The notes beneath the pieces are model-generated. The model was given only the letters and a program-made list of their open reading frames with translations, ran no database searches and was not told the origin of the DNA. From Burkholderia sp. HI2500 (GTDB taxonomy: Bacteria > Pseudomonadota > Gammaproteobacteria > Burkholderiales > Burkholderiaceae), in assembly GCF_002223055.1 (NCBI RefSeq), contig NZ_NKFL01000006.1:806001-870000 (forward strand): a stretch of DNA of 64,000 bases. Direction: 5' to 3'. This document shows positions 25,807 through 35,583 of the stretch, piece after piece. Position numbers and translations under genes: made by a program. Positions within the stretch are counted from its first letter, which is position 1. Each line of letters begins with the position of its first letter.

Positions 25807-26226
25807 ATGACACCGAATCAACCGTTTCTCGCGTCCCAGCGCGATGTGCTGCTGCTGCTTGCCCGGATCCTGCTCGTGATCCTGTTCGTCATGTTCGGCT
25901 GGAAGAAGATCGTCGACTTCCCCGGGACCATCGCGTTCATGGGTTCCGAAGGCGCGCCCGCGCCGATCATCTCCGCCGCGATTTCCGTCGTGATGGAGCT
26001 GTTCGTCGGGATCGCGATCCTGGTCGGTTTCCAGACGCGGGCGCTCGCGCTGCTGCTGGCGCTCTATACGATCGGCACCGGCATCATCGGTCACCACTAC
26101 TGGACGATGACGGGCGGCGAGCAGATCAACAACATGATTCATTTCTACAAGAACATCGCGATCGCCGGCGGCCTGCTCGCGCTTTGCGCGGCGGGCCCCG
26201 GTCGTTTTTCGATCGATCGCGGATAA
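25807..26226 (+). CDS. DoxX-family membrane protein
   Basis: A 139-residue inner-membrane protein with four predicted membrane helices, matching the DoxX family (LLLARILLVILFVMFGWKKI, the first helix, and the GHHYWTM segment before the last). Family members associate with oxidoreductases and thiosulfate- or quinone-linked enzymes, and their exact role is usually unknown. The ATG at 25807 places the first helix near the N-terminus, though its ribosome site is weak; upstream in-frame starts add basic low-complexity sequence. It follows the glucose dehydrogenase operon by 185 bases in the same direction. Confidence 0.8.
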   Translation: MTPNQPFLASQRDVLLLLARILLVILFVMFGWKKIVDFPGTIAFMGSEGAPAPIISAAISVVMELFVGIAILVGFQTRALALLLALYTIGTGIIGHHYWTMTGGEQINNMIHFYKNIAIAGGLLALCAAGPGRFSIDRG

Positions 26227-26289
26227 ACGGACCCGGGGCGCGCGCATGGGGCACGCGCTGGAAGGTCGAGACTCCGAGGGGGCATCATT

Positions 26290-27396
26290 TTGCGACTCAA
26301 ACATTTCGCATGGCTGATCGCGGCTGCCACACCGGCGGCCGCTTTCGCACAGACGAGCGTGACGCTGTACGGCCGCGTCGACGGCGGCATCGAATACCTG
26401 AACCACATCGCGAAGCCGAATGGCGGCAGCGGGACCCGCTGGAGCGCGGAAAGCGGCGACTGGGGCACCAGCATGTTCGGGCTGAAGGGCATCGAGGATC
26501 TCGGCGGCGGGCTGTCGACGGTCTTCAACCTCGAAACCGCGTTCCAGGTGATGAACGGCCAGACCGGCGGCGGCCGCATGTGGTCGCGGCGCGCGTACGT
26601 CGGGCTGAAGAGCAACACGTGGGGCCAGCTGCAGGCCGGCCGCAACCTGTTCATCGACAGCGACGGCGTGTGGGAATTCGACCCGTTCGTGCAGCAGGCG
26701 TTTTCGTCGGCCTCGCTCGTGCGCGGCCGCAACTGGCAGCAGACCAGCAACAACATCGAATATCACAGCCCGGTGATCGGCGGCTTCGACGTGCAGGCGC
26801 AATACGCGTTCGGCAACCAGTCGCGCGGCTTCAACTACGGTGCGGCCGACGATTTCGGCCGCTCGGACGGGATCATGATCTCGTACCACTCGCCGTTGCT
26901 CGACGTGCGCGGCATCTACGACGAACTGCGCGACAACAACGGCAAGTTCAGCAACATCTTCACCGCGTCGCGCGAGTATTTCGTCGGTGCGAACGTGAAG
27001 GTGTCGAAGTTCAAGATCCAGGGCGCGTATACGCATTACCAGGCGCCGGACAGCCCGGCCGGTGTCGCCGATCGGGCCGATCACTACTGGCTCGGTGCGA
27101 CTTACACCGCGACGCCGCAGTGGGCGGTGACGGGTGGCGGGTACTACGTGAAGGTGGGCGACGGCGGCGGCGATGCGTCACACGATCCGTCGGGGCACGC
27201 GATGATGTACGTGTTAGGGACCACGTACAACCTGTCGAAGCGCACGTTCCTGTATGGGACGGTTGCGTATGTTCGAAATGGCGGGAATTCGAATTTCTCG
27301 CTGCTCGCGACGCCGCGTGATGCGACGTCTGGGACGAGTCCGATGACGGGTGAGTCGCAGACGGGGGCGTATGTGGGGATGATGCATACGTTCTGA
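26290..27396 (+). CDS. gram-negative porin (Burkholderia OmpC-like)
   Basis: A 368-residue trimeric outer-membrane porin. The signal (about 1-20, ending AFAQ) is followed by TSVTLYGRVDGGIEYLN, the usual first strand of betaproteobacterial general porins, and the chain ends with Phe (YVGMMHTF), the assembly signal. I chose the TTG start because it is the only codon that gives the complete signal peptide and has GAGGGGG upstream. It lies downstream of the glucose dehydrogenase and DoxX genes and could help sugar entry, but family members are general pores. Confidence 0.9.
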   Translation: MRLKHFAWLIAAATPAAAFAQTSVTLYGRVDGGIEYLNHIAKPNGGSGTRWSAESGDWGTSMFGLKGIEDLGGGLSTVFNLETAFQVMNGQTGGGRMWSRRAYVGLKSNTWGQLQAGRNLFIDSDGVWEFDPFVQQAFSSASLVRGRNWQQTSNNIEYHSPVIGGFDVQAQYAFGNQSRGFNYGAADDFGRSDGIMISYHSPLLDVRGIYDELRDNNGKFSNIFTASREYFVGANVKVSKFKIQGAYTHYQAPDSPAGVADRADHYWLGATYTATPQWAVTGGGYYVKVGDGGGDASHDPSGHAMMYVLGTTYNLSKRTFLYGTVAYVRNGGNSNFSLLATPRDATSGTSPMTGESQTGAYVGMMHTF

Positions 27397-27421
27397 GCAG
27401 GCGGTTACGCGACCGGTACGC

Positions 27422-27450
27422 AATGCACGGGCGGTGGCTGCCCGTGCGTT
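27422..27450. terminator. terminator between porin and isochorismatase genes
   Basis: An 11-bp stem (27422-27432 with 27440-27450, one wobble) and 7-base loop, followed by GTTGTGTTT, sits after the porin stop. It serves the convergent gene as well. Confidence 0.7.
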
Positions 27451-27480
27451 GTTGTGTTTAGAGTGTGTGAACGGTGTCGA

Positions 27481-28023
27481 TCAGAACGCGCACGCGTCGG
27501 TCGTGGTGAGCGTCGCGAACGGCCCACCAAGCGTCGTGTTGTGATGCGCGACGATCCGCTCGGCCGGCAGCTCCGGCGTGTCCATGCAGGTGTGCGCATC
27601 GGTCACGAGCACCGCACGAAAGCCGTGATCGGCGGCCGCACGGCAGGCCGTATCGACGCAGTACTGGGTCTTCATTCCCGCGATGACGATCTCGCCGATG
27701 CCGGCTTCGCGCAGCCATTCGGCGAGCCGCGTACCGGCGAAGCTGCTCGAGTGCGCCTTGTCGAACACGATGTCACGCTTCATATCGATCGCGAGTTCCG
27801 GCACCAGCGCGGTCAGCGGGGAACCGGGCGCAATCGGCGAACCGACAGGCCCGGTGTGGCGCACGGCGAACACCGGTGCATCGGCTTCATGCGCGCGACC
27901 GATCAACCGGTTGATGTTCGCGAGCACGCGTTCGCCGTCGTACGGACGCTCGGGGCCATGAAACAGGCCGACCTGCATGTCGATGACGAGCAGTGCGCGT
28001 TTCGGGGAACAGACTTCTGGCAT
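27481..28023 (-). CDS. isochorismatase-family cysteine hydrolase
   Basis: A 180-residue cytosolic hydrolase. Catalytic residues of the family are visible: Asp15 (VIDMQ), Lys89 (FDKAHSSSF) and Cys122 (MKTQYCVDT). Members cleave isochorismate, nicotinamide, N-carbamoyl amides or other amides; the substrate is not evident. AGGAG lies 7 bases before the ATG. It is transcribed away from the MHS transporter that lies 230 bases upstream in the same direction, so co-transcription is possible but not shown. Confidence 0.82.
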   Translation of the reverse strand: MPEVCSPKRALLVIDMQVGLFHGPERPYDGERVLANINRLIGRAHEADAPVFAVRHTGPVGSPIAPGSPLTALVPELAIDMKRDIVFDKAHSSSFAGTRLAEWLREAGIGEIVIAGMKTQYCVDTACRAAADHGFRAVLVTDAHTCMDTPELPAERIVAHHNTTLGGPFATLTTTDACAF

Positions 28024-28252
28024 TGCGTTTCTCCTGAGTGGCCGGTACGGACGGAGAAACGACAAGACCCCGTCCGGAACCGGCGGGGCCTGTGAGGGAT
28101 GGCGCTACGACCTTGCGCGCACTCGCCGCACGAGCCCGCCGAAGGCGGTCGTGCGCGTCGTGGTCGAGAGGGTGGTCATGATGTGGCGCATGAAGCGATC
28201 ATGCCCGATACGCGCGCGCCACGTCAATCGCGCATCGCGCATCGGCCACCAG

Positions 28253-29572
28253 TTAGTCGAGTGCCTTCCCGGCTTTCTCGTCCATGCAGCGAATCGCGAG
28301 CAACGTCATCGCGCCACACCCGATCGCATACCACGCAGGCGCGTTCGGATTCCCGGTCGCCGCGATCAGCCACGTGACGAAGAATTGCGCGAAGCCGCCG
28401 AAGATCGCGACGCCGACGCTGTACACGAGCGCACCGCCGGTGGCGCGCACCGCACGCGGGAACAGCTCGCCAAGCATCGCGCCCGTCGCGCCGATGTTGA
28501 TCGCATGCACGATCGACAGCGCGGCGATGATCGACAGCAGCGATGCGGCGCCCGGCCAGTGGTTCAGTGCGATGAACGCCGGGTAGATCGCGGCCATCAG
28601 CACAATGCGCGTCCACCAGACGATCCGGTTGCGCCCGTAGACGTCGGACAGGTGGCCGCCGATCGGCGTCACGAGCATCAGGATCGCGCCCGCCACACAG
28701 CCGGCCGTCATCGACAGCCACGTCGGCAGGTGCAGCACCTGCACGCCGTAGATCGCCATGTAGAACACGATGATGTAGTGGATCGACGTGCCGCCGATCG
28801 TCACGCCGAGGCCCGCGAACACGGCCTTGCCGTGATGGCGCAGCACGTCGGCGAGGGGCAGCGATGCAACCGGCTCGTCGTGTGCGGCGGCAGGCGCGGC
28901 GGCCGGCACTTCCTCGACGGTGCGGCGCAGCCAGTAGCCGAGCGGCACGAACAGCGTGCCGATGATGAACGGCACGCGCCAGCCCCAGCTTTCGAGCTGC
29001 GCGGCATTCAGCGTCGACGTCAGCGCGACGCCGGTCAGCGCGCCGGCGAGCGCGGCGAGCCCCTGGCTCGAGAACTGGAACGACGCGTAGAAGCCGCGAC
29101 GATGCTGCGGCGCCTGTTCGAGCAGCAGCGTCGTCGACGCGCCGACTTCGCCACCCGACGCGAACCCCTGCAGCAGGCGCGCGAGCACGAGCAGCAGCGG
29201 TGCGGCGAGCCCGATCTGCGCGAAGGTCGGCGCGACCGCGATCGTCGCGGTGCCGAGCGCCATCAGCAGCAGCGTGAGGATCATCGCCTTCTTGCGGCCG
29301 GCGCGGTCGGCATACATGCCGATCACGAGCCCGCCGAGCGGGCGCGTGACGAAGCCGACGCCGAAGCTCGCCACCGCGAGCATCAGTTGCCCGAACGGCG
29401 AATGCACGGGAAAGAACAGCTTGCCGATCAGGATGGCGAAGAAGCTGTAGACCGTGAAGTCGTAGAACTCGAGCGCGTTGCCGACGGCGGCGGCCGCGAT
29501 CAGCCGGCGTTTCTTCGCGGCGGCGCGTGCATCGACCGGCGTGCCGGCGAACGAAAGGGCGGACGTTTCCAT
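28253..29572 (-). CDS. MHS-family MFS metabolite:proton symporter
   Basis: A 439-residue inner-membrane transporter with 12 helices. NALEFYDFTVYSFFAILIG and the loop YADRAGRKKAMI are typical of the MHS family (ProP, ShiA, citrate and alpha-ketoglutarate carriers). It follows the M20 amidohydrolase gene by 44 bases in the same direction, so uptake of an N-acyl amino acid or the released acid is plausible. GGGGAG lies 6 bases upstream of the ATG. Confidence 0.87.
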   Translation of the reverse strand: METSALSFAGTPVDARAAAKKRRLIAAAAVGNALEFYDFTVYSFFAILIGKLFFPVHSPFGQLMLAVASFGVGFVTRPLGGLVIGMYADRAGRKKAMILTLLLMALGTATIAVAPTFAQIGLAAPLLLVLARLLQGFASGGEVGASTTLLLEQAPQHRRGFYASFQFSSQGLAALAGALTGVALTSTLNAAQLESWGWRVPFIIGTLFVPLGYWLRRTVEEVPAAAPAAAHDEPVASLPLADVLRHHGKAVFAGLGVTIGGTSIHYIIVFYMAIYGVQVLHLPTWLSMTAGCVAGAILMLVTPIGGHLSDVYGRNRIVWWTRIVLMAAIYPAFIALNHWPGAASLLSIIAALSIVHAINIGATGAMLGELFPRAVRATGGALVYSVGVAIFGGFAQFFVTWLIAATGNPNAPAWYAIGCGAMTLLAIRCMDEKAGKALD

Positions 29573-29616
29573 GTGGGGCTCCCCGGTTGGGCGCGAAACG
29601 ATGGGGTAAAGAGCCG

Positions 29617-30801
29617 TCAGGCGGCGAGCCAGGCTTCGGCGATGCGAACCCAGTAGCTCGCGCCGATCGCGAGGATGTCGTCGTTGAAGTCGTAGCCGGG
29701 GTTGTGCACCATGCAGCCGCCCTTGCTGCCGATCCCGTTGCCGATGAACGCGTAGCAGCCGGGGCGCGCTTCGAGCATGAACGCGAAATCCTCGCTGCCC
29801 ATCAACGGCGCGGCGTCGGTTTCGACGCGTTCGGCGCCGAGCATCTGGCGCGCGATGTCGGCCGCGAACGCGGTCGGCTCCGCGTGATTGACGAGCACCG
29901 GGTAGCCGTAGTCGTAGTCGACTTCCGCCGTGACGCCGAAGCTTTCTGCCTGGCCTTTCGCGAGCGCTTCGATGCGGCGCGCGAGCAGCGCGCGCACGTC
30001 GGCGTTCAGCGCGCGCACCGACAGCTTCATCGTGACGGTTTCGGGAATGATGTTGAACGTCTCGCCGGCCTGCACGCTGCCGACCGTGATCACGGCCGCA
30101 TGCTGCGCGTCGACCTCGCGTGCGACGATCGTCTGCAGCGCGACCATGATGCTGCCCGCGGCCGACATCGGATCGCGCGCGAAATGCGGCATCGCGCCGT
30201 GGCCGCCGACCCCGCGCAGCGTGATCGTCACGCGGTCGGCCGACGCCATCGCGGCGCCGGTGCGGAAGGCCATGTCGCCGGCCGCGCGGCCCGGCATGTT
30301 GTGGATTGCGAAGATCGCATCGCACGGGAAGCGGTCGAACAGGCCGTCGTCCATCATCGCCTTCGCGCCGCCGAAGTTTTCCTCGGCCGGCTGGAAGATC
30401 AGGTTCAGCGTGCCGGAGAACTGGCGCGTGGCTGCGAGGTGGCGCGCCGCGCACAGCAGCATCGCGGTGTGGCCGTCGTGGCCGCACGCATGCATCTTGT
30501 TCGCGTGGCGGCTCGCGTACGGCAGGCCCGTGGTTTCCGCGAGCGGCAGCGCGTCCATGTCGGCGCGCAGCCCGACCGTGCGCGTGCCTTGCCCTTCGCG
30601 CAGCACGCCGACCACACCCGTCTTGCCAATGCCGCGATGCACTTCATAACCCCAGCCGGCGAGCAGCTCGGCGACGAGATCGCTCGTGAGCGTTTCCTCG
30701 AACGCGAGTTCCGGGTGAGCGTGGATGCGGCGGCGCACTTCGACCAGCTCGGGTGCGATCGCGGCGATACCGGGGATGACGGGGTTCACGGCTTGCAGCA
30801 T
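29617..30801 (-). CDS. M20-family amidohydrolase (hippurate/N-acyl-amino-acid hydrolase type)
   Basis: A 394-residue metallopeptidase-like amidohydrolase that removes acyl groups from amino acids such as hippurate or indole-acetyl conjugates. The dinuclear metal site is visible in HACGHDGH (104-111) and EENFGG (about 139-144), and the dimerisation domain follows. AGGAG lies 6 bases before the ATG. It precedes the MHS transporter and is divergent from a LysR gene, which probably controls both. The intergenic region between them contains AT-rich sequence (30838-30897) where a LysR site would fit. Confidence 0.88.
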   Translation of the reverse strand: MLQAVNPVIPGIAAIAPELVEVRRRIHAHPELAFEETLTSDLVAELLAGWGYEVHRGIGKTGVVGVLREGQGTRTVGLRADMDALPLAETTGLPYASRHANKMHACGHDGHTAMLLCAARHLAATRQFSGTLNLIFQPAEENFGGAKAMMDDGLFDRFPCDAIFAIHNMPGRAAGDMAFRTGAAMASADRVTITLRGVGGHGAMPHFARDPMSAAGSIMVALQTIVAREVDAQHAAVITVGSVQAGETFNIIPETVTMKLSVRALNADVRALLARRIEALAKGQAESFGVTAEVDYDYGYPVLVNHAEPTAFAADIARQMLGAERVETDAAPLMGSEDFAFMLEARPGCYAFIGNGIGSKGGCMVHNPGYDFNDDILAIGASYWVRIAEAWLAA

Positions 30802-30982
30802 GGTATCTCCTGTGGGGCAGGTGGGCGTTTGACGCACATATGACGAGCAAGCATATAAATTTCTTTTGTGTACCAGAAGCTGATAAATTGCTTTGGTGCT
30901 CACCACCGGTTGCCGCTCGGGAATACCCTGAGCCGGCGTGTGCCGCGCAGCACGGGGTTTCCACGGATCACGCGTCGCCGCC

Positions 30983-31885
30983 ATGAAATACCATCAGCTG
31001 AAAGCGTTCGTCACCGTCGCGGAAGAGGGGAGCATTCGCGCGGCCGCGCGGCGCCTGAACGTGTCGCCGGCGGCGCTGACGAAGGCGGTCAAGGAACTGG
31101 AGATCGCACTCGGCGTATCGCTCGTCGTGCGCACCGCGCGCGGCGTGCAGCTCACCGCGTTCGGTCAGCAGTTGCAGGTGCGCGCGCGGCTGATCGTCGC
31201 CGAAATGCAGCGCGCCCGCGACGACATCGAGCAGGCGCAGGGCGCGATGACGGGCTCCGTCGCGGCGGCGATCACGCCGGCCGCCGCGGTGACGATCCTG
31301 CCCGACGCGTTTCGCGCATTCCGGCGCCGCTTCCCGGTGGCGCGCGTCAACCTGATGGAGGGTTTTCCGGGCGTCGCGCTGCCGCGCCTGCACGACGGTT
31401 CGCTCGATTTCGCGGTGGCCGTCGTCGTGCCCGAACTGCTGGCGGCCGAATTCGATCACGCGGAGCTCTATGCGAGCCGGTCGCTGATCGTCGCCCGCAA
31501 GGGGCATCCGCTCGCGTCGGCCACGTCGCTCGCCGAGCTCGTCGAAGCCGACTGGCTGATGAACCCGTCGCCGGAAAGCTCGACGCAGGTGCTGTTCAAT
31601 TCGTTCGTCGCCTACGGGCTGCCGGTGCCGGCGCGTGTCGTCGAGTGCCCGAGCTTCGGGCTCGCGCGCAGTCTGATGATGGAATGCGACCTGATCGCGT
31701 CGATGCCCGAGCAATTGCTGCAGGCCGAATGGGCGCGCGACCAGCTCGCGGTGTTGCCAATCCGCGAGCGCCTGCCGGGCGTCTCGGTGCAGGTCATCAC
31801 GCGTCGCGACAGCCCGCTGACACCGGCAGCGGCGATGCTGCTCGACTGCCTGCGTGATTCCGCGCGGCGCAAGGGGCTGCGGTGA
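30983..31885 (+). CDS. LysR-family regulator divergent from the M20 amidohydrolase operon
   Basis: A 300-residue LysR protein. The helix-turn-helix (about 17-45, GSIRAAARRLNVSPAALTKAVK) is followed by a LysR-substrate domain. The start at 30983 gives the normal MKYHQLKAFV opening; an earlier ATG at 30938 has no ribosome site. Divergent placement next to the amidohydrolase-transporter pair suggests it regulates them, with an acyl-amino acid as possible inducer, which is inference. Confidence 0.86.
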   Translation: MKYHQLKAFVTVAEEGSIRAAARRLNVSPAALTKAVKELEIALGVSLVVRTARGVQLTAFGQQLQVRARLIVAEMQRARDDIEQAQGAMTGSVAAAITPAAAVTILPDAFRAFRRRFPVARVNLMEGFPGVALPRLHDGSLDFAVAVVVPELLAAEFDHAELYASRSLIVARKGHPLASATSLAELVEADWLMNPSPESSTQVLFNSFVAYGLPVPARVVECPSFGLARSLMMECDLIASMPEQLLQAEWARDQLAVLPIRERLPGVSVQVITRRDSPLTPAAAMLLDCLRDSARRKGLR

Positions 31886-32094
31886 ACCGGCGCTCGCGAT
31901 TGGCGATCTTCAATACATCGTCATCCTGACGATTATGCGTGCGGCGTTGCCGTTGTCTGACGGGCACGCGGCTTGCGCAGCAGGCACGCCGTTCCTGCGC
32001 ATGCCGCGGGAGCCGGTATCATAGCGGCCGGCCCGCCGCTCCGGCCGGCCTCCAACAACATCGCCATCCGGCATCCAGCAATCAGAGGCATTTC

Positions 32095-32415
32095 ATGACC
32101 AGTGCAACCCAATTCGACAACGTATCGATCGTCAAGCGCGCGAACGTCTATTTCGACGGCAAGTGCGTGTCGCATACCGTGCTCTTCCCGGACGGCACGC
32201 GCAAGACGCTCGGCGTGATCCTGCCGTGCGCGCTCAACTTCGGCACGGACGCCCCCGAATTGATGGAAGTGCAGGCCGGCAAGTGCCGCGTGAAGCTCGA
32301 CGGCAGCAGCGAATGGCAGACCTACGGCGCCGGCGAATCGTTCTCGGTGCCGGGCAAGAGCCGCTTCGACATCGAAGTGCTCGAGACGCTCGATTACGTC
32401 TGCAGCTACCTGTAA
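32095..32415 (+). CDS. ppnP: pyrimidine/purine nucleoside phosphorylase PpnP
   Basis: A 106-residue single-domain cupin of the PpnP (formerly YaiE/DUF1255) family, which phosphorolyses diverse nucleosides to free base and ribose-1-phosphate. The opening [20 protein letters not shown] and the segments TLGVILPC and [13 protein letters not shown] are the usual ones; E. coli PpnP has about 94 residues. AGAGG lies 8 bases before the ATG. It is monocistronic with a strong terminator. Confidence 0.92.
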   Translation: MTSATQFDNVSIVKRANVYFDGKCVSHTVLFPDGTRKTLGVILPCALNFGTDAPELMEVQAGKCRVKLDGSSEWQTYGAGESFSVPGKSRFDIEVLETLDYVCSYL

Positions 32416-32438
32416 CACGCCGCCGCGCTGCAAAAGAA

Positions 32439-32460
32439 AAGCCCCGCCGAAGCGGGGCTT
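32439..32460. terminator. terminator after ppnP (bidirectional)
   Basis: AAGCCCCGC (32439-32447) pairs with GCGGGGCTT (32452-32460) around a 4-base loop, with an A-run before and a short T-run after. It lies between convergent ppnP and the small exported protein gene. Confidence 0.75.
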
Positions 32461-32505
32461 GTCGCAAGCGGATGGCGCCAGGGCCATCCGAAGCGCCTGT
32501 TCTCG

Positions 32506-32841
32506 TTACAGGCAGGCGTTGATGTCGCCGGCCGACGATGCATCGCCACCGCGGAAACCTACCCAGGTCTTCGCATTGGCGGCGTTGGCCGGGCGCACGA
32601 CGGCCGCGGCGCCATTCGGCGGCTGCTGGCCCGGCGCATACACGGCCATGGCGAGGCCGTTCGCGAGTTCATACTGCGACGTCACTTGTTGCTGTGACTT
32701 GTCGGCCCAGGTCTTGGCGATGCACTGCGCGACCTGGTCGGCGGGTTTCTGGCTTTGTCCCACGTTTTGCAGGGCAGAATCGGCTGCATGAGCAGAAAAT
32801 GCCACGGTCAATGCGATGAGCGGTAAGTATTTCGCGTTCAC
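32506..32841 (-). CDS. small exported protein of unknown function
   Basis: A 111-residue protein with a signal peptide (about 1-20, ending AHA) and a mature part with two Cys (QCIAKTW and the C-terminal NACL), probably forming a disulfide. The GTG start has GGGAG five bases upstream; earlier in-frame starts add a stretch without signal character. I do not recognise the family. It is small, secreted and conserved-looking but function cannot be assigned. Confidence 0.65.
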   Translation of the reverse strand: MNAKYLPLIALTVAFSAHAADSALQNVGQSQKPADQVAQCIAKTWADKSQQQVTSQYELANGLAMAVYAPGQQPPNGAAAVVRPANAANAKTWVGFRGGDASSAGDINACL

Positions 32842-33232
32842 GTTATCTCCCTCGAGTCGTGATTGATTGAGTGGGATGCGCAGCAGGACTGCGTAACAGT
32901 GAGATCGCATCGGGCGAGCACGGTTCCGGCTATTCCGAAACAAGATGTTAACGCGCTTGCCAAATGGCGGCTCCGATGCTTTGCACGTTGCTGCGGCGCG
33001 GCATGCATCGTGTGCGGCACGACGTCATGCGCTGCGTGGTCGGCGCGCTGCCCGGTCGTATGGTGACGTGACGGTCGCGGCGAACGGCATGTGTCTTCAT
33101 GCCGTGCCGTGACTCTTTATTGGATCGCGAAGTGGAATGGCTGGATGGATGGCCCCGTCGCATGAGCACCATGATGACAAACTTTCGCCCGTCGAATTGT
33201 TAACCAACTTTAAACACGGGAAGCGGCGGAAT
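32842..33232. other. intergenic region, no gene seen
   Basis: This 391-base stretch lies between the small exported protein and the ClC terminator. It is less GC-rich than its surroundings around 33170-33225, where the promoter of the minus-strand small gene does not reach. I see no convincing ORF or RNA. Confidence 0.4.
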
Positions 33233-33265
33233 GCGATGCGGCACGCGAGAGGCGTGCCGCATCGC
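33233..33265 (-). terminator. terminator of the ClC channel gene
   Basis: A perfect 14-bp stem (33233-33246 with 33252-33265) with a 5-base loop lies 60 bases after the clc stop on the minus strand. No long T-run follows, so strength is uncertain. Confidence 0.6.
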
Positions 33266-33325
33266 GAGCGCAAGCGGTGATGCGAGCGGAGCGTACGCGG
33301 CGAGGGGGCCGCGCAGTGCAGTGGG

Positions 33326-35113
33326 TCAGCCGGCCTTGCGCGTGCCGATGTCGCGCAGGTTGGCCGGGACGATCGGGCGGAAGCGTTCGCGCTTCTGTTC
33401 GTCGTCGAAGTGCTGGAGTGCGGGTTTGATCAGGTCGCTGCGCGACACGATGCCCGTGATGCGCATCGATTGCTCGTCGTCGACAACCGGCAGACGTTCG
33501 AGGCCGAGCATCGCGAGTCGCGACGCGACGACGCGGCACGTTTCGTGCGCCTGCGCGACCGCAGGCGCGCGGTCGGCGAATGCGCCCGCGATCGGCGTGT
33601 CGGCCGCGGCCCGTGCGCGCTGCGCGTCGAGCGTCGCGCGATCGACGAGACCGAGCAGGCGGCCGTTCTGCACGACCGGGTACGCGCGGTGCGTCTGCTT
33701 CGCGCCGAAGTACTGCGACTCGACGGCATCGAGCGTCGCTGCGCCGTCGATCGCGACGAGCCGGTCGGCCGACGTCATCACTTCGCCGATGTCGTGCCGC
33801 TCGAGCGGATCGACGCCGTATTCGCGATAGATGTGATAGCCGCGACGTGCGATCTTTTCCGTCATGATCGAGCGCTTCATCACGATGGTCGCGAAGCCGT
33901 GCGCGACGAGCGTCGCCGCGAGCAGCGGCAGCAGTGCGTTCGCGTCGTGAGTGAGGCCGAACGCGAACACGATCGCGGTCAGCGGGGCGCCAAGCGTCGC
34001 GCCGAGCGTCGCGGCCATGCAGACCAGCGGCCACAGCGCCGGGTCGCCCCCCGGCAGCACCGGCGACAGCACGGTGCCGAGGCCGGCGCCGAGCATCAGC
34101 AGCGGGGCAAGCACGCCGCCCGACGTGCCCGAGCCGAGCGCGATCACCCACATCACGGCCTTCACGATCAGCAGCGCGAGCGCGATCTTCAATGCGATGT
34201 GCTGATGCAGCAGATCGGCGATCACGTCATAGCCGACACCGAGCGCGCGCGGTTCGAGCCAGCCGCCGATGCCGATCACGACCGCGCCGAGCGCGGGCCA
34301 CCACATCCAGTGCACCGGCAGCTTCGCGAAGGTGTCCTCCACACGATACAGCGCCGCCGACAGGCCGCACGCGAGCATGCCCGACAGCAGGCCCGCGACG
34401 ATGCACGACAGCAGCGCGACGGGCGTCGGTGCGGCGGTGGTCAGCGGAAACAGCGGATCGACGCCGAAGAACACGGCGCGGGCAAAACCGGCCACCGCGC
34501 AGGCGAGCGCGACCGGCAGGAAACTGCGCGGGCGCCATTCGAACAGCAGCAGTTCGACCGCGAGCAGCACGGCGGCGACCGGCGTGCCGAACACGGCCGT
34601 CATGCCGGCGGCCGCACCGGCGACGAGCAGCGTCTTGCGCTCGGCGGCGGTGACGTGCACGCACTGCGCGATCAGCGAGCCGAGCGCGCCACCCGTCATG
34701 ATGATCGGGCCTTCTGCGCCGAACGGGCCGCCGCTGCCGATCACGACGCCGGACGACAGCGGCTTGAGGATCGCGACCTTCGGCGACATGCGGCTCTTGC
34801 CGAACAGGATCGCCTCGATCGCTTCGGGAATGCCATGGCCGCGGATCTTTTCCGAACCGAAGCGCGCCATCAACCCCACGATCAACCCGCCGATCACCGG
34901 CACGATGATCACCCATGCGCCCAGCGTGCTGTTCGCCGGCGATCGGTCGGCGAACGAGACCTGCTGGTAGAAGAACAGGTTCGTGAACAGGTGGATCAGG
35001 CTCAACAGCACGAATGCGGCCAGCGTGCTGAGCAGGCCGATCCCGGCGGCGAGCAACGCGATCCTGGGCAGGCGGTCGTTGGTCGCGAAATCGCGTTTGT
35101 GTGGTGCGTTCAT
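33326..35113 (-). CDS. ClC-family chloride channel/antiporter with C-terminal CBS pair
   Basis: A 595-residue inner-membrane ClC protein that moves Cl- (or F-), probably in exchange for H+. The selectivity segment GSGGPFGAEGP (126-136) retains the gating Glu134, corresponding to Glu148 of E. coli ClcA, although GREGP is changed to GAEGP. About ten membrane helices end near 430, followed by two CBS domains (about 470-590), which bind adenine nucleotides in other proteins. It lies 20 bases after a marR gene in the same operon. Nothing sequence-based separates chloride from fluoride. Confidence 0.88.
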   Translation of the reverse strand: MNAPHKRDFATNDRLPRIALLAAGIGLLSTLAAFVLLSLIHLFTNLFFYQQVSFADRSPANSTLGAWVIIVPVIGGLIVGLMARFGSEKIRGHGIPEAIEAILFGKSRMSPKVAILKPLSSGVVIGSGGPFGAEGPIIMTGGALGSLIAQCVHVTAAERKTLLVAGAAAGMTAVFGTPVAAVLLAVELLLFEWRPRSFLPVALACAVAGFARAVFFGVDPLFPLTTAAPTPVALLSCIVAGLLSGMLACGLSAALYRVEDTFAKLPVHWMWWPALGAVVIGIGGWLEPRALGVGYDVIADLLHQHIALKIALALLIVKAVMWVIALGSGTSGGVLAPLLMLGAGLGTVLSPVLPGGDPALWPLVCMAATLGATLGAPLTAIVFAFGLTHDANALLPLLAATLVAHGFATIVMKRSIMTEKIARRGYHIYREYGVDPLERHDIGEVMTSADRLVAIDGAATLDAVESQYFGAKQTHRAYPVVQNGRLLGLVDRATLDAQRARAAADTPIAGAFADRAPAVAQAHETCRVVASRLAMLGLERLPVVDDEQSMRITGIVSRSDLIKPALQHFDDEQKRERFRPIVPANLRDIGTRKAG

Positions 35114-35133
35114 CGGAGTGGACAGAGCAGGGG

Positions 35134-35547
35134 TCAGTAATCGATCTGGGGAACCTGGAACGCGTCCTTGAGCGATCTCAGCTCGGCGCGGTGCATGGCC
35201 GCGAGACGCGCGAGCAGCGTTTCGCCGGCTGGCTCGAGGTGGACCTCGACCTGGCGGCGATCCGCTTCGCTCGTCTTGCGCTTCACGAGGCCGAGCGCTT
35301 CGCAGCGCGTGACCAGCGCGACGACGCCGTGATGCTGCGCCTGCAGGCGTTCCGCGAGTTCGCCGATGGTCGCCCATTCGCGATGCGGATAGCCCTTGAT
35401 GTGCAGCAGCAGCAGGTATTGCAGCGGCGTCACGCCTTCGCTTTGCGCGGCGCGTTCGGAGAAGCGCTCGAAGCGGCGCATCTGGTAGCGGAACTCGGAC
35501 AGTTGCTGGAAATCGCTTTTCGCCAGCGCGCGTCGGGTATCGTTCAT
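35134..35547 (-). CDS. MarR-family regulator of the ClC operon
   Basis: A 137-residue MarR-type winged-helix repressor. The helix-turn-helix (WATIGELAERLQAQHHGVVALV, about 58-79) and the wing (KRKTSEADRRQVEVHL) are clear. It is the first gene of a two-gene unit with the ClC channel (20-base gap). A 19-base perfect palindrome lies 37 bases before its start and is very probably its own operator. A 16/19 match to that site overlaps the promoter of the HPP-CBS gene 1.3 kb away, so this protein probably controls both. Ligand unknown. Confidence 0.85.
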   Translation of the reverse strand: MNDTRRALAKSDFQQLSEFRYQMRRFERFSERAAQSEGVTPLQYLLLLHIKGYPHREWATIGELAERLQAQHHGVVALVTRCEALGLVKRKTSEADRRQVEVHLEPAGETLLARLAAMHRAELRSLKDAFQVPQIDY

Positions 35548-35583
35548 CGGGGCGGTCGGACAGTCGGTTTCGGTAGCGATAAA